This document shows, one piece after another, positions 37,801 to 44,966 of a DNA stretch of 64,000 nucleotides. The stretch lies in contig NZ_CP120653.1 of assembly GCF_030545015.1 (NCBI RefSeq), positions 806,001 to 870,000 of the forward strand. Reading direction: 5' to 3'. Within the stretch, counting starts at the first letter, position 1. Every line of letters starts with the position of its first letter. Position numbers and translations under genes: made by a program. The notes under the pieces were generated by a model that saw only the letters and a program-made list of their open reading frames with translations, made no database searches and was not told where the DNA came from. This stretch comes from Myroides sp. JBRI-B21084 (lineage in GTDB: Bacteria; Bacteroidota; Bacteroidia; Flavobacteriales; Flavobacteriaceae).

Positions 37801-38262
37801 TCATTTATTATTGAAGAATTAACTGATTTAGTTGAAGAAGCTGTTTTGTCTGAATTTGATAGAATTACAGAACGTGGGGGTGTTTTAGGTGCTATGGAAA
37901 CTATGTACCAACGTTCAAAAATTCAAGAAGAATCGTTGTATTACGAAACACTTAAACACAATGGCGATTTTCCTATAATTGGGGTAAATACGTTTTTAAG
38001 TTCAACAGGTTCAAAAACAGTTGTTCCTGCCGAAGTAATTCGTGCAACTGAAGAAGAAAAACAATTCCAGATACACACAAAAGAAAATCTTCATGCTGCA
38101 AAAGCAAGCGAGGCTGGATCGGAATTAGCTAGAATTCAGGAAGCTGCAATTCAAAATAAAAATATTTTTGAAGCATTAATGGATGCAACTAAAGTATGTT
38201 CGTTAGGACAAATTACAGACGCTTTATTTAAAGTAGGTGGGCAATACCGCCGTAATATGTAA
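34846..38262 (+). CDS. icmF: Fused isobutyryl-CoA mutase IcmF
   Basis: A 1138-residue B12-dependent acyl-CoA mutase in which the B12 domain, the G-protein chaperone and the mutase are one chain. The N-terminal B12 domain (1-145) has FDGHD (Asp22/His24), SYQGGH and a Gly-rich loop GGGGG. The MeaI-like GTPase has its P-loop GTGGAGKSS at about 204-212 and NKFD at 344-347. The mutase domain has RMFAGEG with Phe599 where methylmalonyl-CoA mutase has Tyr, and DQAQNT with Gln787 where that enzyme has Arg. This Phe/Gln pair marks isobutyryl-CoA or related substrates. The gene stands alone with its own terminator. The acyl-CoA carboxylase elsewhere in the window could act in the same branched-chain metabolism. 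Confidence 0.93.
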   Translation: MEQKIYTPKNKVRIVTAAALFDGHDAAINIMRRIIQATGCEVIHLGHDKSVEDVVNTAIQEDANAIAMTSYQGGHNEYFKYMYDLLNEKGAGHIKIVGGGGGVILPTEINELMDYGITRIYSPDDGRELGLQGMINDMVEKADFPTGSLELPKGKDVYQSLKDKDITTISRLISLAENREEDFLKAFDFEKVENKTAPVLGITGTGGAGKSSMVDEIVRRFLIDFPNKNIALVSVDPSKKKTGGALLGDRIRMNSINNSRVYMRSLATRQSNLALSKYVEEAIQVLKAAQYDLIILETSGIGQSDTEILDHSDASLYIMTPEFGAATQLEKIDMLDFADIVAINKFDKRGALDALRDVKKQYQRNHNLWDTNPDDMPVFGTIASQFNDPGTNQLYKSIIDKVVEKTGADLQSTFEITKEMSEKIFVIPPSRTRYLSEIAENNRGYDAKAVSQKEVAQKLYAIYKTIETISGKLPNITQHGIEIVGAENAELAKVLLAEFDKLKRDLDPYNWEVITTWNDKVNKYKNPVYSFKVRDKEIKIQTHSESLSHLQIPKIALPKYEAWGDILRWVLQENVPGEFPFTSGLYPFKREGEDPTRMFAGEGGPERTNRRFHYVSKGMPAKRLSTAFDSVTLYGNDPGHRPDIYGKIGNAGVSICCLDDAKKLYSGFDLSHAATSVSMTINGPAPMLLGFFMNAAIDQNCEKYIIENGLEAEVEAKIKAIYEDKGLNRPRYNGDLPEGNNGLGLMLLGVTGDQVLPADVYAEIKKNTLSQVRGTVQADILKEDQAQNTCIFSTEFALRLMGDVQEYFINKNVRNFYSVSISGYHIAEAGANPVTQLAFTLANGFTYVEYYLSRGMDINAFGPNLSFFFSNGIDPEYSVIGRVARRIWAKALKQKYGANERAQMLKYHIQTSGRSLHAQEIDFNDIRTTLQALYAIYDNCNSLHTNAYDEAITTPTEESVRRAMAIQLIINKELGLAKNENPIQGSFIIEELTDLVEEAVLSEFDRITERGGVLGAMETMYQRSKIQEESLYYETLKHNGDFPIIGVNTFLSSTGSKTVVPAEVIRATEEEKQFQIHTKENLHAAKASEAGSELARIQEAAIQNKNIFEALMDATKVCSLGQITDALFKVGGQYRRNM

Positions 38263-38281
38263 TTTTATAATATATTAAGTT

Positions 38282-38316
38282 ACAAACCTCTTGAAAATCA
38301 AGAGGTTTGTTTTTTT
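38282..38316 (+). terminator. Rho-independent terminator after icmF
   Basis: A 13-bp perfect stem (38282-38294 with 38298-38310) and a T7 tail. Confidence 0.88.
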
Positions 38317-38369
38317 ATATGAAATTTGCATCAATTAACGTTTATTGAAAAAGTTTATAGTTAAAACCG

Positions 38370-38377
38370 TATTTTTG
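38370..38377 (+). promoter_or_regulatory. -7 promoter element for the ABC-F gene
   Basis: TATTTTTG fits TAnnTTTG, and a TTG at 38345-38347 lies 22 bases upstream as a possible -33 box. The position excludes that TTG as a start codon. Confidence 0.6.
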
Positions 38378-38395
38378 CACATCAATATGAAAATC

Positions 38396-40258
38396 ATGAA
38401 TTATCTTTCAGTAGAAAATATATCAAAATCTTTCGGGGCACGCACATTGTTCGAAGGTGTTTCGTTTGGAATTAATAAAGATCAAAAAATAGCCTTTGTT
38501 GCTAAAAACGGAACGGGAAAATCAACAATTTTGAGTATCATTAATGGATTAGATTTTCCTGATACCGGACAGGTGGTTATTCGTAAAGGTATCCGAATGG
38601 AATTTTTATCTCAAGATCCCGATTTACAAGATGAATTAACTATTGAAGAAAGCATTTTTGCATCGGATAACGATGTTTTAAAAATTATTGAACGCTACGA
38701 AAAAGCATTAGAAAATATTGATGATCAGGAAGAATATCAAAAAGCGTTTGAACAAATGGAAATTCACAACGCTTGGGATTTTGAAACCCAATACAAACAA
38801 ATTCTTTTTAAATTAAAGTTAGAAGATTTAAAGCTTAAGGTTAAAAATCTATCAGGTGGGCAGCGCAAACGCTTGGCTTTGGCTATTGTTTTAATTAATA
38901 AACCCGATTTGTTGATTTTAGACGAACCTACTAACCACCTTGATTTAGAAATGATTGAATGGTTAGAAGATTATTTTGCTAAAGAAAATATTACTTTGTT
39001 CATGGTTACTCACGACCGTTTTTTTCTGGAACGTGTTTGTAATGAGATTATTGAATTAGACAACGGAAAAATTTATCAATACAAAGGCAATTATTCGTAT
39101 TATTTACAAAAGAAAGAAGAACGAATTGCATCTGAAAACGCATCTATAGATAAAGCTAAAAACCTTTTTGTGAAAGAATTAGATTGGATGCGTCGTCAGC
39201 CAAAAGCGCGAACAACCAAGTCGAAATCTCGTCAAGATGATTTTTATGTAATTAAAGAAAAAGCCCATTCACGTCGTAAAGAACACCAGTTAGAACTAGA
39301 GATTAACATGGAGCGCATGGGGTCAAAAGTTATTGAAATGCATAATGTATCGTTATCTTTTAACGATAAAATTATTTTAAAAAACTTTGATTATTTATTT
39401 AATCGCGGCGAACGTATAGGTATAATTGGTAAAAACGGAACAGGAAAATCAACCTTTTTAAACATACTTACACAAACTTTACAACCAAATTCGGGCAAAG
39501 TTGTTATTGGCGAAACTATTAAAGTTGGGTATTATACGCAAAGTGGTATTAATCCTAAACCTGAGCAAAAAGTTATTGATATTATTAAAGAATTTGGCGA
39601 ATACATTCCGCTAACAAAAGGGAGAAGTATATCGGCAGGACAATTGCTTGAACGTTTTTTATTCGATAGAAAAAAACAACACGATTTTGTTGAAAAATTA
39701 AGCGGTGGTGAATTAAAGCGCTTGTATTTGTGTACTGTTTTAATACAAAATCCTAATTTTTTAATATTAGATGAGCCTACCAATGATTTAGATATTGTAA
39801 CCTTAAATGTATTAGAAAACTTTTTGTTAGATTATCCAGGTTGCTTATTGGTAGTGTCGCACGATCGTTATTTTATGGATAAAATTGTTGATCACTTATT
39901 TGTTTTTAGAGGCGAAGGTGAAATTGAAGATTTTCCAGGAAATTATTCAGATTTTAGAGTTTATGAGGATTCTATAGAACCAATAAAAGACGATTCTCCT
40001 AAAGAAAAGACTAATTGGAAAGATAATCAACCTAAAAAATCGGGACTAAGTTTTAATGAACAAAAAGAGTTTTCTAAAATTGAACGTGAAATAAAAGATT
40101 TAGAATATCAAAAAAAGCAGTTAGAAGAAAGTTTTTCTAACGGCAGCATTCCAGAAAGCGATTTAATTACAAAAGGTACCGAATTACAAAAAATAATTGA
40201 AAATTTAGACGCAAAAGAAGAACGTTGGTTTGAACTTTCGTCTAAAATGGAAGAATAA
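38396..40258 (+). CDS. ABC-F family ATPase (Uup-like)
   Basis: A 620-residue soluble protein with two ABC domains and no membrane segments. ABC-F proteins act on the ribosome. Walker A is KNGTGKST in both halves, and the signature motifs are LSGGQRKRLALA and LSGGELKRLYLC. Both Walker B motifs end in LDEPTN, and the linker between the halves is charged and helical. A C-terminal coiled coil (about 545-620, FSKIEREIKDLEYQKKQLEE) resembles Uup. Starts at 38396 (MNYLSVENISKSFG) or 38387 are both possible; the shorter matches homologues, and both follow a good -7 element. A palindromic terminator overlaps the stop. Confidence 0.92.
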   Translation: MNYLSVENISKSFGARTLFEGVSFGINKDQKIAFVAKNGTGKSTILSIINGLDFPDTGQVVIRKGIRMEFLSQDPDLQDELTIEESIFASDNDVLKIIERYEKALENIDDQEEYQKAFEQMEIHNAWDFETQYKQILFKLKLEDLKLKVKNLSGGQRKRLALAIVLINKPDLLILDEPTNHLDLEMIEWLEDYFAKENITLFMVTHDRFFLERVCNEIIELDNGKIYQYKGNYSYYLQKKEERIASENASIDKAKNLFVKELDWMRRQPKARTTKSKSRQDDFYVIKEKAHSRRKEHQLELEINMERMGSKVIEMHNVSLSFNDKIILKNFDYLFNRGERIGIIGKNGTGKSTFLNILTQTLQPNSGKVVIGETIKVGYYTQSGINPKPEQKVIDIIKEFGEYIPLTKGRSISAGQLLERFLFDRKKQHDFVEKLSGGELKRLYLCTVLIQNPNFLILDEPTNDLDIVTLNVLENFLLDYPGCLLVVSHDRYFMDKIVDHLFVFRGEGEIEDFPGNYSDFRVYEDSIEPIKDDSPKEKTNWKDNQPKKSGLSFNEQKEFSKIEREIKDLEYQKKQLEESFSNGSIPESDLITKGTELQKIIENLDAKEERWFELSSKMEE

Positions 40259-40288
40259 AAAAAGGAGTTTATTAATAAACTCCTTTTT
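40257..40288. terminator. Bidirectional terminator
   Basis: A perfect palindrome AAAGGAGTTTATT/AATAAACTCCTTT (40261-40286), flanked by A and T runs, between the convergent ABC-F and NUDIX genes. Confidence 0.85.
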
Positions 40289-40916
40289 CTGTTTTTACCG
40301 TTGTGTTTAACTGTTTACAATTTTCGTTAAACAACAATTTAATATTCATATATGAATTTTGTAATAATGTAGAAACATCATTTTTATTTACCCAAACAAC
40401 CTTTTCAATACCCTCTTCGGCTTGTGCAAATAAATCGCCAGTAAAATTAGTTTGCATAGCATACCAATTTGTTATTTTTAAGCGATATTCACCATTGCGT
40501 TTAAAAATATGGTAGGTTTTTTGAAGTTTATTGGTGATTTTTAAGTTTTTACAGCCTGTTTCTTCTTCAACTTCACGCATGGCTGTTTCTTCCATTGTTT
40601 CGTTTTTTTCAGTTCCACCTTTAGGTAAATCCCATTTTCCGTTTCTAAAAATAAATAAAATTTCACCATTTTCATTTTCAACCAAACCACCACCTGCTTT
40701 GTTTATAGTAATTTTATCTTTAAAAATTTTTAATAATTGGTTTTTGTTAGGGTGGTATAAAAAAGCATTGTTTACACTTCCATCAAAATATTGGGCAATT
40801 AATTTTTGCAAATCAATGGTGTTAAGCAAAAAATATTTGAAATCAGCTTCTTTTTGTAACTCACTAGTTAAAAAAAGTGGTTTATCATTAATAAAAACTT
40901 TATACATTTGTAACAT
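40272..40916 (-). CDS. NUDIX hydrolase
   Basis: A 214-residue protein with a NUDIX domain in the C-terminal two-thirds. The Nudix box GX5EX7REXXEEXG is complete in GGTEKNETMEETAMREVEEETG (given here as its spaced residues G, E, REVEEE, G; about residues 99-120). The N-terminal 70 residues are a separate, less conserved region. These enzymes hydrolyse nucleoside diphosphates linked to another group; the substrate cannot be told. Two ATGs (40916 and 40907) are possible. It is the last clear chromosomal gene before the prophage. Confidence 0.85.
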   Translation of the reverse strand: MLQMYKVFINDKPLFLTSELQKEADFKYFLLNTIDLQKLIAQYFDGSVNNAFLYHPNKNQLLKIFKDKITINKAGGGLVENENGEILFIFRNGKWDLPKGGTEKNETMEETAMREVEEETGCKNLKITNKLQKTYHIFKRNGEYRLKITNWYAMQTNFTGDLFAQAEEGIEKVVWVNKNDVSTLLQNSYMNIKLLFNENCKQLNTTVKTEKGVY

Positions 40917-41079
40917 GATTTTTAATCATTATATTAAAAAGATTTAAAAACTTGTAAATCAAGATATTGGGTTTAGTTGTTGGTTTTTGTATTGGACTTT
41001 TATCGGACTTTTTATTTGTTTTAAATCTTTTTTTACAAATAAAAGGTATTTTTTCTAATCATGTAAAAAAGGACATAAA

Positions 41080-41107
41080 AAAAAAGCGACACATTTCTGC
41101 ATCGCTC
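41080..41107 (-). terminator. Terminator of the prophage lysis/late operon
   Basis: On the minus strand an imperfect stem AGCGA..CA/TG..TCGCT with a GAAA loop is followed by nine T. It ends the whole late transcript downstream of the spanin gene. Confidence 0.8.
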
Positions 41108-41134
41108 AATAGATAAGTTTCTCCTTTCTTTTAA

Positions 41135-41671
41135 TTAAACAAATTTAAATCGTTTTAAAATTAAATAACCTAAACCGCTAACTGTACAACAGCCGACTAT
41201 CCACAACCAAATAGGTTCTTTAGGTTTACTGGTGTTTTTGTTTTGTAAATTGGTTTTTAATTGACGGTTATTTGATACAGCAACATTTTTTTGTTGGTTT
41301 TTGTTGATTTCTGTTGCTTTTTCTTTTTTGATAGCTATTTGATTGCTTTGGTTTACTTCATTGCTCTTTGATGTTTTTTTGTTGATGCGCGGTTTTGTAA
41401 TTTCTGTTACTGTTCCGTTTTTTTCGGTTATTGTAATTTTATCGCTTTCAAAACTACTCCAGGCTTCAATGAATGATTTATCGGTAACTGTTTCGGTTTT
41501 GGAAACATCTTGTGTTTCTTCAACTGTTTGGTTTTCCCGAACGGTTGAATTATCAACTATTGAAACGTTTTCGGTTGCTGTTGCTTTAAAAGTGGTTGTG
41601 CTTTTTTTGGTTTTGCAGGCCCCTATTGTGGCTATTAACAATAGGGTGAGTAATAGCTGTATTTTTTTCAT
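41135..41671 (-). CDS. Putative unimolecular spanin (lipoprotein with C-terminal TM)
   Basis: A 178-residue phage lysis protein candidate. The N-terminus is a lipoprotein signal with the lipobox IGAC and the lipid site at Cys19. The middle 130 residues are Thr/Glu/Lys-rich without cysteine. The C-terminus has one membrane segment (about 154-172, WLWIVGCCTVSGLGYLIL) followed by KRFKFV. A lipid anchor in the outer membrane plus a C-terminal inner-membrane segment in one chain is the layout of unimolecular spanins such as T1 gp11, which fuse the two membranes at lysis. It lies one base after the endolysin gene and is the last gene of the module. The role is inferred from topology and position. 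Confidence 0.7.
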   Translation of the reverse strand: MKKIQLLLTLLLIATIGACKTKKSTTTFKATATENVSIVDNSTVRENQTVEETQDVSKTETVTDKSFIEAWSSFESDKITITEKNGTVTEITKPRINKKTSKSNEVNQSNQIAIKKEKATEINKNQQKNVAVSNNRQLKTNLQNKNTSKPKEPIWLWIVGCCTVSGLGYLILKRFKFV

Positions 41672-41672
41672 A

Positions 41673-42248
41673 CTACATTTTTTTAAATTCCCATTTTTTG
41701 GCCGACTTTTCTAAAGATATGTTGTAAGGCTCGCGCTTCCATTTTTTGGCCATTTCTTTGTATTTGGCTCCGTTGTAAATATAGGCTATCATGTGAAAGT
41801 TTTTTGTACGTACCGATTGTAGCAGGTTTTTATCGGTTAAAATAAATCTAAATAAAGCCATTACTTGTTGGTGTTCGCCTTTTTTAAAATCGTTCCACAT
41901 ATCGCCAACTGTTTTGTAACCTAATCGTTTATAATGAAAGCCCATAATTTGTGGCAAACCTATACTTGTGGCTTTCATGGCACTTTCGGCATCAATTGCA
42001 AATGCAGAATTAAAGGCAATCCATTCTTTACTTTGCACATCGACCTTATTCACACTCCACGCGCCCGATGGTGCATAAGGTTCTAATTTGCGATACCAAC
42101 TTGGTTCAAACTGAATTAATAGTTTACCTGTGTTTTTATCGAATCCGTAACCAGGTGTTTCAACCTCGATTATGGCCATCATTACTTCAAAAGGAACACG
42201 ATTTACCTTTGAATGTTCTTTTATTGTGTTAATTAGCTGCTGATTCAT
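41673..42248 (-). CDS. Phage N-acetylmuramidase endolysin
   Basis: A 191-residue peptidoglycan hydrolase of the N-acetylmuramidase family common in Bacteroidota phages. The helix with the likely catalytic Glu is MMAIIEVETPGYGFD (about residues 24-38). The family motifs LLIQFEPSWY, ATSIGLPQIMGFHYKRLGY and IAYIYNGAKY are all present. No signal peptide is seen, so export depends on the holin-like protein encoded just upstream. Its ATGA overlaps the stop of that gene by four bases. Confidence 0.88.
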   Translation of the reverse strand: MNQQLINTIKEHSKVNRVPFEVMMAIIEVETPGYGFDKNTGKLLIQFEPSWYRKLEPYAPSGAWSVNKVDVQSKEWIAFNSAFAIDAESAMKATSIGLPQIMGFHYKRLGYKTVGDMWNDFKKGEHQQVMALFRFILTDKNLLQSVRTKNFHMIAYIYNGAKYKEMAKKWKREPYNISLEKSAKKWEFKKM

Positions 42249-42694
42249 CGTTTTCTTTTTTTCTCGATTAATTGTTCTAAAATCTCTTTGTTGTTCTTAA
42301 TTAAATGCACCAGTTCAATAGCAGATTCATCTACTTTTTTACGCATTTTATCTTCCACTTTTTCACGAACGGAAATAAATTCGGTATAAATTAAGGCAAT
42401 ACCGCCCGCAACGGTTAAGAATGGAAACAAAACCCGCCCAAAGTATTCTAACAACAGTATTACCAGTACATCGGCAAATACCATGAACATTAAAAAAACA
42501 CCGTACCAGGTTGCTTTTTCGCTTGTTTTACGCAAGCCCCAGCTGTGGGTTTTGTAAATACCTAGTTCTTTACTCTTTTTTTTGCCGTAGTACAAATCTA
42601 AACCTACGGCTAGTAGCACTAGAATTATTACCATAATCATAATTAAAAGTACATACCATACTTCGGACAAATCGCCATGTAACGCTTTTTTCAT
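42245..42694 (-). CDS. Holin-like phage membrane protein
   Basis: A 149-residue protein with three hydrophobic segments (about 13-35, 64-83 and 86-104) and a charged C-terminal tail ending KKRKR. Its position directly upstream of the muramidase, with a four-base overlap, makes it the probable holin that releases the endolysin. It belongs to no well-described holin family that can be named with confidence from sequence alone. Confidence 0.65.
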   Translation of the reverse strand: MKKALHGDLSEVWYVLLIMIMVIILVLLAVGLDLYYGKKKSKELGIYKTHSWGLRKTSEKATWYGVFLMFMVFADVLVILLLEYFGRVLFPFLTVAGGIALIYTEFISVREKVEDKMRKKVDESAIELVHLIKNNKEILEQLIEKKRKR

Positions 42695-42736
42695 GTTTGT
42701 TTAAAAATTAAAATATTAAAGAATTGGTTAAAAAAA

Positions 42737-44350
42737 TTAAATTCCTGTAATAACCCAAGCACCTTCGTTACTGTCCCAAGTAAATTCAATACCTGTGTTT
42801 TCGCCAAGTTGCAAGGGCATACTAATTGGATCATATAAATCATTGATTGCATTTAATGTGTAAGAAACCGTTCCCGATGTAGGACCAGTACCCCTTAATA
42901 CCAATCGGGCGCCGTGCACATCGTGATCGTCTATTGTTACGGCCACACTATTCCCTTTAGGGTTGATTAAATTAAAAAAGGTTCCTTTTGGATCTACCGA
43001 CCCACCACCAGATACATCTACATTTTTAAAAGGGATATCTAAACCACCAAAAAGGTTTTGTAATTGATTAAAAGCATCTTTACCCGCTTGTATGTTTGAT
43101 TTTTCTGAAGATGTTAAATCAAAAGTACCTATTGCGTTATTACTTTGGTCTAACGAAAAGGTAACTGCTCCGGTAATTGAACCAACACCTTGCAACACAA
43201 CAGTACCATTACCTGGTGTGGGGATATTAGCAATTTGCTGGTCAACATAAACTATGGAAGCATAATTTTGGCTGTTGATGTACTCAATTGTAGCTAAAAA
43301 CTTTTGTCCGTTTGTTGGATGAAAGAAATAAGGCAGACCACTAAAGCTACCATTTGCAAAGCCTATGCCTGTGGCGTTATCCAAATTAGATACTTTTGCG
43401 TTCCAATCAGCAGACGTACCGTGAGAGCCTGTTGATATTTGCCCCTTACTATAAATCCCATTTGTAGGGATTAAAATTTCATCAGATTGATAATCAGAAG
43501 ATAGTAATCCTTTTGCCCCTAAATTTAACGTTGTGTATCTTCCATTATTAGTAACTTGCTGTAAATTCCATGATGTATTTATACCTAAAAATGAAATTAA
43601 AGCTGTCGCATCGAATTTATATAAAGCTCCATTAGTTGCTCTACCAAGTACTTCTGTTAAATTGCTTGATAAAGTAGGCATAACACCATTAGCATTCACA
43701 ACTGGCATATCAGCTATATTCATTACTTTTTCTGCAATAATATTCCAAGTTGATAGTGCTACAACATTAGAACCATTTATATTTGCTTTGGATTGAAATC
43801 CGATAAAGTCACTTAAAGCTGTCGCATCGAATTTATATAAAAAACCGTTAGTCGCTCTGCCGAATACACTATCTAAATTACTGCTTAAAGTAGATATTGA
43901 ATTAATGTTTGACAATGGTGTATCGGCTATATTATTTACCTTTTCGGAAATTATGTTCCAAGTTGATAGTGCTACAACATTAGAACCATCTATATTTGCT
44001 TTGTTATCCGGGTTAAAATTGCCTTGGTTCCAAAGGGTGTACTCGTTATTACCTACTTTTAGTTTTAGCCCATTGGCAGTTTCAACAATAAAGCGGTGTG
44101 TGTTAATTTCAATATTTCCGTATTCAAGTGCTTTGGTTGCAAGCACTTCGAATACTTTTTTATACACTGGTAAATTGTCGCTTAAAATTTTATCAATAAA
44201 CCAAAGTCCGCCCACGGTGTTGGAACCGTCGGGCAGGGCGAACTCGGGTAAAATGGGGTTTTCGGGATCGGTGTTGTTAACTTGGGGGCCTGTTATACTA
44301 CCAACAATAGGAAAACCCATTTGTTCTTTAAAAAATGAGAAATCGGCCAT
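42737..44350 (-). CDS. Phage tail fibre/receptor-binding protein with internal repeats
   Basis: A 537-residue virion protein. The N-terminus (1-110) probably attaches to the tail. Two direct repeats follow, about 117-184 and 188-256, each with the segment GSNVVALSTWNII and ending ATNG.LYKFDATAL. The C-terminal part is Gly/Asn-rich with beta-type patterns (VVLQGVGSITGAVTFSLDQ, GARLVLRGTGPTSGTVSYTL), as in fibre tips. The shuffled repeats and C-terminal position in the tail operon suggest host recognition. Homology cannot be named more precisely. It starts one base after the stop of the 162-aa gene. Confidence 0.7.
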   Translation of the reverse strand: MADFSFFKEQMGFPIVGSITGPQVNNTDPENPILPEFALPDGSNTVGGLWFIDKILSDNLPVYKKVFEVLATKALEYGNIEINTHRFIVETANGLKLKVGNNEYTLWNQGNFNPDNKANIDGSNVVALSTWNIISEKVNNIADTPLSNINSISTLSSNLDSVFGRATNGFLYKFDATALSDFIGFQSKANINGSNVVALSTWNIIAEKVMNIADMPVVNANGVMPTLSSNLTEVLGRATNGALYKFDATALISFLGINTSWNLQQVTNNGRYTTLNLGAKGLLSSDYQSDEILIPTNGIYSKGQISTGSHGTSADWNAKVSNLDNATGIGFANGSFSGLPYFFHPTNGQKFLATIEYINSQNYASIVYVDQQIANIPTPGNGTVVLQGVGSITGAVTFSLDQSNNAIGTFDLTSSEKSNIQAGKDAFNQLQNLFGGLDIPFKNVDVSGGGSVDPKGTFFNLINPKGNSVAVTIDDHDVHGARLVLRGTGPTSGTVSYTLNAINDLYDPISMPLQLGENTGIEFTWDSNEGAWVITGI

Positions 44351-44351
44351 G

Positions 44352-44840
44352 TTAATACTTGTATATAAGGGTTATTAATTTACCAACTACTAAATTGTAC
44401 ACATCGGCTTTTTCAAAACTTAACACATCGCCTACAATTGTATATTTTGTTGGATTTACAAATCCGCCCTGTATAAACAATAAATTGTAAGTAGATGGTA
44501 TTGGTGTGTTTGGCAATTGTACTGTAAAAGTTGTTGTGTGATCTACATCGTTTTGTGTGATTTCGTGTGTAAAAGTTGCTTCGGTTAGGTTGTAAATTAA
44601 TTCTACAAATTCTAAACGTTCGTTTAAATCTTCAACCGATTCAACTGATGCGGCTCCAAGATTAGCGCGCCCCTGGGCTTGTTGTTCGGGTAAAAAACTT
44701 TGTGCAGTTACTTTTACAATATCATTGCTAACGGTTTGGTTTTCAACATCGTTAATTTTATTTTCTAAATACACAAAATTATCATCGAGCTCGGTCCAGG
44801 TTAGCTCGGTTTGCTTTATATTTCTTAAGACTAAAGGCAT
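44352..44840 (-). CDS. Phage tail fibre-associated protein
   Basis: A 162-residue protein with an N-terminal helix resembling fibre trimerisation regions (ELTWTELDDNFVYLENKIND). It carries the QGRANLGA motif, widespread in phage tail-fibre proteins, near residues 56-63. The C-terminal half is beta-rich (FTVQLPNTPIPSTYNLLFIQGGF, PTKYTIVGDVLSF), a pattern of fibre domains. It lies between the large tail protein and the repeat-containing fibre protein, all in one operon. Confidence 0.65.
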   Translation of the reverse strand: MPLVLRNIKQTELTWTELDDNFVYLENKINDVENQTVSNDIVKVTAQSFLPEQQAQGRANLGAASVESVEDLNERLEFVELIYNLTEATFTHEITQNDVDHTTTFTVQLPNTPIPSTYNLLFIQGGFVNPTKYTIVGDVLSFEKADVYNLVVGKLITLIYKY

Positions 44841-44855
44841 AATTACAGTTTTAAA

Positions 44856-44966
44856 TTATTTAACATATCCACTTAAAACATAACCAGGTGTAACGTAAAA
44901 ACTATTTACATTGTTTATGGTGTAACTTGGTATTTTTAACCAAATTTGGTATTTAGGTTGTTGCAT
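44856..44966 (-). CDS. Possible 36-aa phage protein
   Basis: An ATG-initiated frame of 36 codons overlaps the 3' end of the large tail gene by 14 bases and fills the otherwise empty gap before the next gene. The peptide (MQQPKYQIW, ending SGYVK) has no recognised family. Tight overlap is typical of this phage operon, but no homology can be claimed. Confidence 0.35.
   Translation of the reverse strand: MQQPKYQIWLKIPSYTINNVNSFYVTPGYVLSGYVK

Noticed and set aside
38345-38395. Longer N-terminus of the ABC-F protein from TTG
   Set aside because: The region contains a promoter, and the TTG is more likely the -33 box.
40917-41076. tRNA gene as prophage attachment site
   Set aside because: No cloverleaf or CCA end could be found in the gap.
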